Assembly (NCBI RefSeq): GCF_007004765.1
Contig: NZ_VIKR01000001.1
Coordinates: forward strand, 62,001-126,000
Length of the DNA stretch: 64,000 nucleotides
Direction of reading: 5' to 3'
Source: Aliikangiella marina
GTDB taxonomy: Bacteria > Pseudomonadota > Gammaproteobacteria > Enterobacterales > Kangiellaceae
A program made the position numbers and the translations under genes. The notes beneath the pieces are model-generated. The model was given only the letters and a program-made list of their open reading frames with translations. It made no database searches and was not told where the DNA came from. Each line of letters begins with the position of its first letter. Position 1 is the stretch's first letter. Positions 1 through 9,140 of this stretch are shown piece by piece.

Positions 1-288
1 AGTATTCAGAGTTCTTCATTGGTAGGACGCGTTTCTTGATTGATGCATAATAGGTTTGTTTAAGTAGACTGCTTACTCTTGAAAAAGAGACGACATTTTA
101 ACAAAAATACCAATCGTAGGCATTCGTTAGTTTCTAGCCGATATAAAGAATATAGCTCAGTTTACTACCCAGGTTTGATGAGTGCTGCTTGAGTAGAATT
201 GTTCTCTATGATTTTTGGCTTGTTAGCGGGTAAATAAATTTCGTGAATTTACAATGTCATTGTGCCCAGTTTATCAAAGGAGTGGAAT
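1..288. other. Left-edge non-coding stretch
   Basis: No convincing gene is visible in these 288 bases. The only recognisable signal is the ribosome binding site AAAGGAG at 276-282 that serves the first gene. Confidence 0.5.
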
Positions 289-1638
289 GTGTCTACCGCA
301 ATTGATTATACATACGAATATGCCTTTCCATCGGCAATACATACAAAAAATGCCACTCAGCAATTCGCGCTAGCAACGAGTAGTCCCAATCAGGTAAACC
401 CTTACTTTTTCGAAGGGCGTGTGCGCTCTCCAAAAATATTTGGAGATATGTTGCTTACTTTAAGTGAGGTTGTAAGAACTCATTTCTTTCTACCAAGGCC
501 TGCTCTACTTGATCCAGTATTAACCAGTAGTGAGAATTTACTGCGACTTGAAGGATTCAGTGGATGTTGTGGTGTTTATGCGAGAGTCGATTTGCCAAGC
601 AATTTTTTTGATGGTGAATGTCTCGGAAGAGGAACAACTAACGTTGATTTTAATACGCCAATGAGAAATGCTCTGATGCGGCTAAGAGACTCAGAGAATG
701 TTCAATTTGCTGTCGGGAAAGAAGAAGTGGCACTCACAAAAAGTGAAGAATCTATAATAGAAAAAAAAGTTAAACTTCCGTTGAGATGGATAAAAGGATT
801 TAGTGAAGTACAAGCGTATCAACCCAGGTTAATGCCAAAAATGGAAGTGACCGCATTAGAGGGACTAAAGTTTATTAGAAGTCTCCCCAAGACGGCGGTA
901 CCAAAGCAGCCAAGTTATGCTATCAGTAGGGGCCGAAGCGTGCGCTTTAGTCAGAGACCGCAAACAGATGCCGTAAAGATAACCGGTACTCATCGAGTTA
1001 GGATTATTGAGCCTCTGCTATTGCGAGCTAAATCATTAAGAATTTGGACCGATGAAACAAATGAGACTAGTGCTTGGGAAGTTCGCTTCCCTGTAGGCTC
1101 ATTTTTTCTCATGATTAGTCCTGAAGTATACCGAGGATTCTCTGGGGAGGGCCAGGTGCTTTCCGAATTGGCACAACCACCATCTGAGCAAGTTATCGCT
1201 CAAGTTAGAGCGCAGCTAAAATGGCAAGCGCAAATTCAAACTGCGGATATTGCCAACCAGCTTAATTTGTCAGTACCTGAAATTAATAAGGCTTTGTCAG
1301 TTCTTGGAAGCCGCGGTTTAGCTGGATTTGATGTTGTCAATGGGTATTACTTTCACAGAGAGCTCCCTTTTGAATTAGAAAGAGTTGAAGAAATGCAGCC
1401 TCGACTCAAAAATGCTCGTAAGCTCGTCGAAGCTGGGGGGATAACGGTTTTGTCTTCGAGCTGCGCTGAGTTTCGAGAGTATGAAGTACCTGGTAAAGAG
1501 GTTTTACATCGAGTTAAACTCACTGAAAGTAAAGATACATGCACTTGTGTTTGGTTCAGCAAACATCAAGGTAGCAGGGGACCGTGTAAACATATTTTAG
1601 CAGCACAAATAACAGAGGACTCGAGGGATTTAAGTTAA
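289..1638 (+). CDS. SWIM zinc-finger protein
   Basis: A 449-residue protein with a C-terminal SWIM zinc finger: C418-x-C420 followed by C433-K-H435, the CxC...CxH signature of the family. SWIM fingers bind DNA or protein partners. The first 400 residues match no domain I recognise; residues around 310-360 look like a winged-helix segment. I chose the GTG at 289 because AAAGGAG lies six bases before it; an in-frame GTG at 262 has no such site. The stop is eight bases before the next gene, so the two are almost certainly cotranscribed. SWIM proteins paired with DUF6493-type proteins are a known arrangement, often with MoxR ATPase and VWA genes, which are absent here. The role is unknown. Confidence 0.75.
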   Translation: MSTAIDYTYEYAFPSAIHTKNATQQFALATSSPNQVNPYFFEGRVRSPKIFGDMLLTLSEVVRTHFFLPRPALLDPVLTSSENLLRLEGFSGCCGVYARVDLPSNFFDGECLGRGTTNVDFNTPMRNALMRLRDSENVQFAVGKEEVALTKSEESIIEKKVKLPLRWIKGFSEVQAYQPRLMPKMEVTALEGLKFIRSLPKTAVPKQPSYAISRGRSVRFSQRPQTDAVKITGTHRVRIIEPLLLRAKSLRIWTDETNETSAWEVRFPVGSFFLMISPEVYRGFSGEGQVLSELAQPPSEQVIAQVRAQLKWQAQIQTADIANQLNLSVPEINKALSVLGSRGLAGFDVVNGYYFHRELPFELERVEEMQPRLKNARKLVEAGGITVLSSSCAEFREYEVPGKEVLHRVKLTESKDTCTCVWFSKHQGSRGPCKHILAAQITEDSRDLS

Positions 1639-1646
1639 GGAATAAG

Positions 1647-4600
1647 ATGATGACTCCAGAGAAACTCGAAACTTTGATATTTAACAACGACAGGGAAGAT
1701 TTGTTCGTCTCTGCAGTATCACAACTTAGTGAAAAGGAAAGGAAAACACTCTCGACACACACGAATAAATTGAGAAATCAAATTACCTCTGGAAAAGCTA
1801 AAGCCGATGCCTCTAAGTTAGTTAAGCGATCTATTGAAAAACATTCTGCTAACTATTGGGGAACTCAAGCCTACTCAAACGTTCAGCTCGCAGTCTTGGC
1901 TTTTTGTCCATTATCGACAGTGAAGAGAGCAATTGATTTTTTTTCTTGGCGTGATAACTCGGCAGCGTTTCAAATCATATTAGATAGAAAACCAGCTTGG
2001 TTGGACGACTGGTTAGCTTTTAATCTTGATCAAGAGTTTGCTAATGTTCCTTTTGAATTAGTGCGTGGTTGGATGAAAGAGGGAATCTGTAATAAACCGA
2101 CGGTCGAGGGGTATACTCGCCAGTTCGCGTGGAATTTGATGGCGATAAATCATAGAAAAGATCAAGCACCTAACAAGCCTATTAGCGAACGGCTAATAAA
2201 TGAGCCTGATATGATAGACGACATTTGGCGTCTTTTTGAGGTCGAAAATCAAGCATTTAATACTGAAAGCTGGTTGACGAACAATGCGCCGGCGAACTAT
2301 GAAACCTGGCCCGAAGCTCTTACTAAACTCGCCGATAAGGGGATCATTGATCGCGCTAAACTACTAGACGCTTCGCTGCAAGGGTTGAGTAATGATTTAA
2401 AACAGAATCAATTATCTGGTTTCCATAAATTTCATGAGCAGTTAGCACCAACCAAAACTGAAAGATCTCAACGAAGAGCTGAATATATGGCGTTGCTGTT
2501 TCATAAAACAGGCCATGTATTAAAGTTCTCGCTAAAAATGTTAAGTCAGCTGGAACGTGACAAATCCTTGGAGTTAACAAAGTTTTTGATTGATGTCGCG
2601 GCTGTATTTGCGCACGAGGCGAAAGGAAATGCTATCACGGCTCTAAAGCTTATTGCACGCATCCTAAAAAAGGAAAAGGATCGAGTTCCTTGTGCTTTAC
2701 CTACCATGGCGGAAGCGCTGCGCCACCCTAATGCCGATGTACAGGCTTTAGCGATAGAATTGTTAACCACTTATAATGAACAAATGTCAGATGATTTTAA
2801 ATCTGAATTATTGATCACAGCGGACTTTGTCGCTGATGCGAACAAACCGTTGTTAATGTCTCTTTTGGGAAAAACAAATAATACATTAGGTACAATTAGT
2901 GAGTTAAACAAAGTCGATTCGAGTGTGCTTAGTCGACAATTAAGCGAACTCTCCGTCTTGCAGAGAGAAACATTAGGCTTAGGAAATATTGATTTAGAAG
3001 ATGACTTAAAAGGCGATATTCAGCCGTTGAAACCTGAAATAATTAAGGATAAGCATTTTCATATGCCTGATTTATTGGAGCCGATAACTGAGTTTGATGA
3101 ACTGATTCAAGCGCTTTCACATGCTGTTGAAATTATTGATGAGCCCGAAGATGTAGAGCGAATTCTTGATGGAATCAGTCGTCTATGTGGTGAATACCCG
3201 AGAGAATTTGATAAAAAAACTTCGCCTTTGTTAAAAAGAATAAATGATGGTGGGAGTTTTGAGACAATGAAAGGCCTTCTCGGTTTTGGGGGTGGGTTAC
3301 TCTTATCAATAACAGATTTAGTACTTACTTGGCTGACAGGTGAGTTCTATCAATCTAAAGATACAAGCTACTTTTCTCGGACGCCTTCGTTAGATCCGAT
3401 GATAGTTAAGGTGAATAATATAAAGCGAAGAGTCTATGCAAAAAAACCTCAACAACTCCTTTCTTTTCCAACTCATAAAGGTGGATGGATCGATCCGGTT
3501 ACTTGGGTAAATCGTTTGAATATAGCATTCGCGAATGATGCAGAGTTTGATAGAATGGACTTTAATCACTCAATGTTAAGATTGATGCCGTATGGCAGAA
3601 AAACGGCACTTCAGTTAGTAAGAAACTTACCTGAAAATATCGAAACAGTAGTCAAGTTTGTATTGGGCGAGAGTTTGACACCTGAATACAAGGATCGAAG
3701 AGATTATGATTTATGGATTAGTGCTTGTAGGTCATTAGATCCTAATCAAGATTGGTCAAGCTATTTATCGCCATTGAAGCTAAATGATAATTATCCAAAT
3801 AGTATTAAACCAGCATACTATGAGTGGAACGCTTTAACCAAGGTCGAGAGAGGTTATAAATTTCCAGGCTTGAAAGTGACTGCTTTTGCGCAAAGTCTTA
3901 TAGAACCTGATGCCGATATACAAAAAAATAAAACTGGGTTTCTGTCGAGTTTAGGCCGTAAACTCACTGGTGAAGTAACTGTTGATCGCAAATTAATACC
4001 GAGTGCCGGATTCAATGCTACTGAAAAGCTAAAGTATATCTGGTCTTGTGACTTAGGATGTTTATGGATTAATCAATGGTTGTCTACTCTATGGCCAACA
4101 AATCCAGATGCGTTTTACGTGTTGGCCGTTACACAACAAATCAGTAGAATCGATATGGATAGTAGTAGTTTTGAGCCTAATTTTGGGTTCTTAAGCGGCT
4201 TATTCGAACCAAATCGTGTTTGGTCAGAGCTTGCTCATTTAACACTATTCTTAGGGTTAGTTGGTAAGGACTCGGACTCACGAGCGCTGGCAGTAGACGC
4301 GTTTATAGAAGCGGTCGATAACGACTTGGCGTCACAAGAAATAATGGCAGGAATTTTAGTTAAATTAACTCAGGCTGGCTGGTTAAAGTTTAATAGGCTT
4401 GCCGAAGGATTAAAGCAAGTTACTCAAGTGTCGGCGACTCATCGATATTTTGTAAGTCGAATGCTACAGATTTGGTTGCCGCAGATTGATCTTAAATTAC
4501 GAAACATTCATTTAGTTCTAGAGGTATTGCTTGATGTTCAAACTGCGTTGAATCAGAAGGTTTCCACTCATGTGTCAGAGTCGCTCAAAGATTTGAAAGG

Positions 4601-4742
4601 TAAAACTAAAGCCGCTATCACTGCCAGTCGTATTGTTAAAGCCGGCAGTGAAGCGAGCGAAATAGTTCGTCAGATCAAATTAAACTTAATCGCGTCTAGG
4701 TTGGCATTAGTGGAGGTAACTGAAGCTCAAGTACGTTGTTAG
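1647..4742 (+). CDS. Large helical-repeat protein, DUF6493-like
   Basis: A 1031-residue protein without signal peptide or clear membrane segment. It is rich in leucine/alanine helices with HEAT-like character (for example around residues 300-420), suggesting an alpha-solenoid scaffold. Length, layout and position directly after a SWIM protein match my memory of the DUF6493 family; I cannot confirm this by alignment. The C-terminal 200 residues look like the most conserved part. No catalytic motif is visible. The start (ATG ATG) is eight bases after the SWIM stop, so translation may be coupled. Function unknown; a cytoplasmic complex with the SWIM protein is an inference. Confidence 0.65.
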   Translation: MMTPEKLETLIFNNDREDLFVSAVSQLSEKERKTLSTHTNKLRNQITSGKAKADASKLVKRSIEKHSANYWGTQAYSNVQLAVLAFCPLSTVKRAIDFFSWRDNSAAFQIILDRKPAWLDDWLAFNLDQEFANVPFELVRGWMKEGICNKPTVEGYTRQFAWNLMAINHRKDQAPNKPISERLINEPDMIDDIWRLFEVENQAFNTESWLTNNAPANYETWPEALTKLADKGIIDRAKLLDASLQGLSNDLKQNQLSGFHKFHEQLAPTKTERSQRRAEYMALLFHKTGHVLKFSLKMLSQLERDKSLELTKFLIDVAAVFAHEAKGNAITALKLIARILKKEKDRVPCALPTMAEALRHPNADVQALAIELLTTYNEQMSDDFKSELLITADFVADANKPLLMSLLGKTNNTLGTISELNKVDSSVLSRQLSELSVLQRETLGLGNIDLEDDLKGDIQPLKPEIIKDKHFHMPDLLEPITEFDELIQALSHAVEIIDEPEDVERILDGISRLCGEYPREFDKKTSPLLKRINDGGSFETMKGLLGFGGGLLLSITDLVLTWLTGEFYQSKDTSYFSRTPSLDPMIVKVNNIKRRVYAKKPQQLLSFPTHKGGWIDPVTWVNRLNIAFANDAEFDRMDFNHSMLRLMPYGRKTALQLVRNLPENIETVVKFVLGESLTPEYKDRRDYDLWISACRSLDPNQDWSSYLSPLKLNDNYPNSIKPAYYEWNALTKVERGYKFPGLKVTAFAQSLIEPDADIQKNKTGFLSSLGRKLTGEVTVDRKLIPSAGFNATEKLKYIWSCDLGCLWINQWLSTLWPTNPDAFYVLAVTQQISRIDMDSSSFEPNFGFLSGLFEPNRVWSELAHLTLFLGLVGKDSDSRALAVDAFIEAVDNDLASQEIMAGILVKLTQAGWLKFNRLAEGLKQVTQVSATHRYFVSRMLQIWLPQIDLKLRNIHLVLEVLLDVQTALNQKVSTHVSESLKDLKGKTKAAITASRIVKAGSEASEIVRQIKLNLIASRLALVEVTEAQVRC

Positions 4743-5157
4743 GTTTAGCAAACTGCCGAGTTTGCATTCGCTTTTCACCCGCAAAATTCATTGAACGTTT
4801 TTTCATTTCCAATGGTTAATTAAGTATCGCTATTTTTGTGCATGGTCGGCGCAGCTATTGACAAATGAAACGGATAGTTTTGCGCTAATGAATTCAATCA
4901 GTATCCGAGCTATTAAGGCAAGCTAGAGTAAGTTTCATACGCAAGTAATCCTTACTTTAGATTTTTAAATCGATCTCTCGTTCCTCTTCCTACTGGTTCT
5001 GTTGATACGCCTCAAGAATGAGTTGGTATAAAATCTGGCGTTAATTATCTCGTAACGAGGTTTTGTATATTCGCAAGCAAAAAAATGCTAATGTATAAAC
5101 GTTTCTTGAAGTTTATTATGGAAGTACTGACGTCAACAAAAGGATTTGTTTTTAGAC
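4743..5157. other. Intergenic region before the sigma-54 activator
   Basis: About 415 bases without a gene. It must hold the promoter of the activator downstream. A possible pair is TTGATA near 5002 and TATAAA near 5027, but the 19-base spacing is long and I would not rely on it. No strong terminator for the upstream pair is visible. Confidence 0.4.
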
Positions 5158-6789
5158 ATGGAACCGAATCAAACAACACTTGAAACCAAAATGCAGGTTG
5201 CGAAAAGCTCGCTGCATGATCAGCACGGACTCGCGATTAGTATTATTTATCACACCGATCTTTCTCGAATTGGTGAACGACATTGGTTATCACCTCTCTC
5301 TGGAATCGGTCAGACAGAGATTTCTCGCTTATCGCCACATTTTTATCCTCCCCAAGATGAGCATTCCATTAACAAAGGTCGCGCCCTCGAAGATCCCTAT
5401 ATCAGTCGCAAACCGGTAAAAATTTACTTCGAACATGGCGGCATTAAAGTTGAAAGTAATCAAGAAGTATTCATAAATGGCGATAAAAATACAGGTAGTC
5501 TGATCAGTATAGGACAAGGCGTACTAATAAATATCGCTAACCGCGTTTTGTTGTTGATTCACACCCAAAAGCTAACGAAACATTCTAATAATCTTGCTCA
5601 CGATTTTCTTGGATTCAGCGACAACGTGACTGAAGTAAGAGGACAAATACAAAAGGTGGCAAGTCTTGATGTGCCCGTGTTGATTCGTGGTGAGTCTGGA
5701 ACAGGGAAAGAACTCATCGCGAAAGCAATCGCTCGCAATAGTCATCGAAATCAAATGCCTTTTGTGGTAGTTAATATGGCTGCAATCACAAGTTCGCTGG
5801 CGCCCGCCGAACTTTTTGGTACTGCGAAAGGTGCTTTTACGGGCGCGACTTCGAGCCGTAAAGGTTATTTTGAGATAGCAAATAATGGTACGCTATTCCT
5901 CGACGAGATAGGTGAAGCCGCAGAAGAAATACAAACCACACTTTTGAGAGCGCTCGAAACGGGCGAAATTCAAGCTGTCGGAAGTTCGTCGACCCGTAAA
6001 GTGAACGTCAGATTGATCTCAGCAACTGATGCAAACTTAGAAAGTAAGATTGAAAACGAATCATTTAAGAATCCGCTGTTACAACGAATTGCTGGCTATG
6101 AAATTATGCTCGCCCCGCTGCGTGAGAGAAAGGTAGATATCGGCCTACTCATGGCGCGATTCTTAACCCAAGAGCTCGACAATATTAATGAAAAGATTAA
6201 AAGTGAAACACCAGCGGAGGTCGAGAATTTGTGCCGTATTTTTGAAACTTTCGCATTGTATCATTGGCCTGGTAATGTGAGGGAACTCAAAAATTTAACC
6301 CGGCAGTTAGTTATCGATAATCGCGGTGAGGATTCGATTGTTCTCTCATCCAAATTGCGTAGTAAGTTACAAGTTGGTCGAATTCAGCGAGATAGAAAAC
6401 GAGGTTTGGCTGACTCTATTAAAGACCTGATTAACGAAAACTCAGCTTCGATTCAAAAGCATTTAACTAGACGAAAACCAAATGCCGTCAGCAATGATGA
6501 ACTACTCACAGCATTTCAAGAATGCGAATGGGATATTCAGGCGACAGCAAGACGTTTACGTATCTCACGAGCTTCTCTCTATAACCGAATTGATAAACAT
6601 CCTGAACTTAGACGGGCAACAGATATTACTCAGGATGAATTAAAACAATCTTATGTTAATGCACAAGGTGATCTTGATCAGATGACGCAAGCACTTAGAG
6701 TGTCTAAAAGTGCAATAAAGCGTCGTCTTAACGAAATACCTGATTTAAAGTTAATTAAATTAACCCAAAGTGATAATGCTCGTTTTTAA
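5158..6789 (+). CDS. FHA-like sigma-54-dependent transcriptional activator
   Basis: A 543-residue bacterial enhancer-binding protein. Residues 30-135 form an FHA-like sensor (IGE, then ISR-type motifs), a fold that binds phosphothreonine. The central AAA+ domain is intact: Walker A GESGTGKE (178-185), the sigma-54 contact loop GAFTGA (225-230), Walker B LFLDE (246-250) and the WPGNVREL motif. The C-terminus carries a Fis-type helix-turn-helix (RRLRISRASLYNRI) and a second similar unit (ALRVSKSAIKRRL), an unusual doubling. Start: ATG 5158; a TTG twelve bases upstream sits too close to AGGA. A matching -24/-12 promoter with twin palindromes lies before the reb genes 2.3 kb downstream, so this is the likely R-body activator. 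An FHA sensor plus a kinase at the far end of the cluster suggests phosphorylation control (inference). Confidence 0.9.
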   Translation: MEPNQTTLETKMQVAKSSLHDQHGLAISIIYHTDLSRIGERHWLSPLSGIGQTEISRLSPHFYPPQDEHSINKGRALEDPYISRKPVKIYFEHGGIKVESNQEVFINGDKNTGSLISIGQGVLINIANRVLLLIHTQKLTKHSNNLAHDFLGFSDNVTEVRGQIQKVASLDVPVLIRGESGTGKELIAKAIARNSHRNQMPFVVVNMAAITSSLAPAELFGTAKGAFTGATSSRKGYFEIANNGTLFLDEIGEAAEEIQTTLLRALETGEIQAVGSSSTRKVNVRLISATDANLESKIENESFKNPLLQRIAGYEIMLAPLRERKVDIGLLMARFLTQELDNINEKIKSETPAEVENLCRIFETFALYHWPGNVRELKNLTRQLVIDNRGEDSIVLSSKLRSKLQVGRIQRDRKRGLADSIKDLINENSASIQKHLTRRKPNAVSNDELLTAFQECEWDIQATARRLRISRASLYNRIDKHPELRRATDITQDELKQSYVNAQGDLDQMTQALRVSKSAIKRRLNEIPDLKLIKLTQSDNARF

Positions 6790-6922
6790 TCGCGATACGA
6801 AAACCAAGCTAGTGTAAACGAAACGCGTTAAGATTTATAACAATCAACCCTGTTGATATTGTCCGGTATAAACGAATGACGACAATCAATACTCTTACAG
6901 GTACAATGTTTATTTCGCTTAA

Positions 6923-7420
6923 TTAATAATAACGACTTGGTGGAATAACTGGGTATACACCGCCATCAAATCGCATTGCGACTGTACCACTAATGCGACC
7001 ATAAGCGCTGGCTGTAGCGTAAATGTTTTGTATCAACTTGTCGAATGATTCGGCAAAATCAAGTGTTGTTCTTTCGCTCTCTGTACAGGCATTAATGTAT
7101 ATAACTCCCGAATATTCACTTGGTAGCAAAGGGGTTAGTTTATCAAATAGCTGCTTTGGATTGAGTAAAATAGCCGAATCCTTTTGACAATCTCCTATCA
7201 CCTCTCCATTTAAACATTCCTCAAAGTACACATTCTGAGAAGCAATAAAAATGTTCTCACTCATTTGAACTTTAGGGGGAGGGGGGGACTGGGAAAGTAT
7301 ATTATAGGTAAATCCATACTCCATCGGTTTATAATCGAATGAGTATTGAGCGAGTGATGCGAGTGAATAGTTTCCCTGGTTAAAGCGTTCAGAGCCGGGT
7401 TTACAAACAAGTAAGATCAT
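6923..7420 (-). CDS. Unrecognised 165-residue protein
   Basis: I do not recognise this protein. It begins directly with a hydrophobic beta-strand (MILLVCKPGS), has no signal peptide, contains a PPPP linker near residue 46, and has a core reading YSGVIYINAC followed by a SFDKLIQNIY helix. The strand-Cys-helix order faintly recalls caspase-like folds, but no catalytic His-Cys pair can be assigned. It is preceded by AAGGA six bases before the ATG. It is the last of three minus-strand genes lying between the sigma-54 activator and the reb operon, downstream of the EndoU-like gene, so it may belong to a toxin/immunity group. Confidence 0.6.
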   Translation of the reverse strand: MILLVCKPGSERFNQGNYSLASLAQYSFDYKPMEYGFTYNILSQSPPPPKVQMSENIFIASQNVYFEECLNGEVIGDCQKDSAILLNPKQLFDKLTPLLPSEYSGVIYINACTESERTTLDFAESFDKLIQNIYATASAYGRISGTVAMRFDGGVYPVIPPSRYY

Positions 7421-7527
7421 AGATGGTCCTTAATGAATAGTTTGTTAAATGAAACTTCTGGTGTAATAGATTTTGCTTTTCTACGGTACGATTGTTTATC
7501 GACTGTATTGAAGCGTTTTAAAATCAG

Positions 7528-7830
7528 CTAGGTGTTCTTTATCAAGCGAATCCAATTGACAAGCTCATATTCGAATTGTTGTAGAGAGAGTGTAATTTGT
7601 GTCTCATCATATTCATCAAAAAGCGGTGAGATTTTTACATTGTCTTCGCTCATATAGAGCTCATAAGCATTCATCGACATTCTCCAATGACTTTGCTTTT
7701 TTTGCTTGATTAATCGTAATTGCTCATAGATGATATTTGCCCACTCTTCTTGCGTTTGAATATCCATAACAAAAAATGCTCTTAGGATCTTTCCTTCTTC
7801 GAACGAGAGGTTTCTTATATTCTTATCCAT
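7528..7830 (-). CDS. Small cytoplasmic protein, candidate EndoU immunity protein
   Basis: A 100-residue, acidic, mostly helical protein without signal peptide, in the pattern expected of contact-toxin immunity proteins. It follows the EndoU-like lipoprotein gene on the same strand after about 55 bases. I see no family signature, and its ribosome binding site is weak. The immunity role is inferred only from size, charge and position. It could instead be an unrelated small regulator. Confidence 0.5.
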   Translation of the reverse strand: MDKNIRNLSFEEGKILRAFFVMDIQTQEEWANIIYEQLRLIKQKKQSHWRMSMNAYELYMSEDNVKISPLFDEYDETQITLSLQQFEYELVNWIRLIKNT

Positions 7831-7885
7831 GCGTATACCGATACTGGTTTTAATAACCTCTGACTTAACAGAGGTTAGAATTATA

Positions 7886-8470
7886 TTACCGAACAGGAAA
7901 ACCTGTATTGACGTTGCCGTTAGCGGTTAAGCCCATAGCAACGGTAAGTCGACTCTCGTCATCACCTTCGCAATAAGGGCCTTGGGTTGGTAGTACCGGG
8001 TCGGGACGACTGTAGCCGCATACCGCCCAGTTTGGCGCCGCAGCTGGACATGCGATTTGATTGACCGCAGCATAGGAAATCGAGTTATCCACTTCTTCCT
8101 GGGTACAGCTGTCTGGAAACATTGTTGAAAACTTCTGTGCGGTCGCTCCATGGATATTAAGCGTGACGATTCCGCCATAAACGCCTGCTGCGTTGGGAGC
8201 TTGTGTAATGTTGAAATTGGTTACTGTCGCTGGGTTATCTCCGTCAGGTCTCGAGTGAAAGCCTTTAGCATTCCCATTTCGAATTTCACCACAAAAAACA
8301 TGGTCATTGTTGACCTGCGGTGGATTAGGAAAGTTCGTCCATCCTATCCCAGGACAAGGGCCGACAGCTAAAACACTATTGGATTGGTCTCCCGATGGAG
8401 AACGATCGTATGTTGTGCAACCCAAAATCAAGATGGCGGATAGACAGCTGATTAAAATATGTTTAAACAT
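7886..8470 (-). CDS. Lipoprotein with EndoU-type nuclease domain
   Basis: A 194-residue exported lipoprotein: signal peptide with lipobox ending LILGC (Cys18), then an EndoU-like nuclease domain. Signature elements are H57-V-F-C-GE, GFHSRP with H72, the K113-F-STMFP segment, EEVDNSI, and a closing TGFP. Bacterial EndoU domains (Pfam EndoU_bacteria) are RNases common as tips of CDI and other polymorphic toxins; H57, H72 and K113 would be the catalytic triad by analogy. It is unusual to find the domain alone behind a lipobox with six further cysteines, which implies an oxidised periplasmic or surface form. GAAGGAG precedes the ATG. It lies divergent from the reb operon across its control region. 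A toxin role is inferred; it could be a housekeeping exported nuclease. Confidence 0.65.
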   Translation of the reverse strand: MFKHILISCLSAILILGCTTYDRSPSGDQSNSVLAVGPCPGIGWTNFPNPPQVNNDHVFCGEIRNGNAKGFHSRPDGDNPATVTNFNITQAPNAAGVYGGIVTLNIHGATAQKFSTMFPDSCTQEEVDNSISYAAVNQIACPAAAPNWAVCGYSRPDPVLPTQGPYCEGDDESRLTVAMGLTANGNVNTGFPVR

Positions 8471-8982
8471 AGTATGCTCCTTCTTTTAAGTTTAAGAATT
8501 ATGTTGGTGTTTATTTGTGCTTAACAAATTAACAAGAGAGAGTCCTTTCAAAATTTTCCAACTTAAAAATCATTCATCATTGAAAAGTATTGTGTGCTCA
8601 ATCATTAGAGTGAAATTTGTAAAGTCAGATCGCTCTCAGCAAGAAACGAACCAAAACAAAAAAATATCAATGAATAACAACTAAGAGTAATTAAATTTAA
8701 AAACTAAACGATAAAATTAATGAGTTTTTTATCTTGTGGGGCAACGTACATTTAAGCCAGCCGTAAATGAATACTCAATAGCATTCTGAGCTTGGTCGCA
8801 TGCACTTCGATACGTTAGTAGCAAGTTATTCAGATTACGCTAATGGTCTCAGCAAGCTATTGAGAAAATAGAAACCAACCCAATTTTGTATTTCTTCTTT
8901 TGCAGAAACGATAAGTGGATTGATCCTTGCTTATCGCTCGACACAACCAAATATCTATTAATCGATATAAAAATTCATACGG

Positions 8983-9013
8983 TGACATGTCAGAAAAAAG
9001 TGGTGACATGTCA
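8983..9013. promoter_or_regulatory. Twin palindromic enhancer (UAS) for sigma-54 activator
   Basis: Two copies of the perfect 10-base palindrome TGACATGTCA lie at 8983-8992 and 9004-9013, each preceded by GG. The centres are 21 bases apart, two helical turns, so dimers would sit on the same DNA face. They lie about 100-125 bases upstream of the predicted start, the usual distance for enhancer-binding proteins. The Fis-type regulator encoded at 5158-6789 is the obvious candidate to bind. Confidence 0.65.
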
Positions 9014-9084
9014 AAAAATGAATTTTCCTAGAATTCACCCTGGTCTTTGTCGAAAACACCCAAGAAGAAGCAGTTTTTTTAACC

Positions 9085-9099
9085 TGGCACGTAAGATGC
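9085..9099 (+). promoter_or_regulatory. Sigma-54 (-24/-12) promoter of the reb operon
   Basis: TGGCAC at 9085-9090, then G and four bases, then ATGC at 9096-9099. This matches the consensus TGGCACG-N4-TTGC with a single mismatch and exact spacing. Transcription would start near 9111, about 30 bases before the first reb ATG. Confidence 0.75.
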
Positions 9100-9140
9100 A
9101 CTAGCTCGATAAAGGACAATTAAGACACTGGAGAATAAAA

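Larger units (their letters stand above)
8471..9140. other. Divergent control region between EndoU gene and reb operon
   Basis: 670 bases with no credible gene. It holds the twin TGACATGTCA palindromes and the -24/-12 promoter listed separately. The stretch between enhancer and promoter is AT-rich, but I see no clear IHF consensus. The promoter of the divergent EndoU-like gene must also lie here; I could not pick it out. Confidence 0.6.

Noticed and set aside
5128-5135. TGACGTCA palindrome before the sigma-54 activator, possible autoregulatory site
   Set aside because: It is eight bases, single, and differs in the centre from TGACATGTCA; chance is a better explanation.
8886-9104. A 72-codon open frame upstream of the first reb gene
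   Set aside because: It runs straight through the twin palindromes and the -24/-12 promoter, has no ribosome binding site and no sensible protein pattern.
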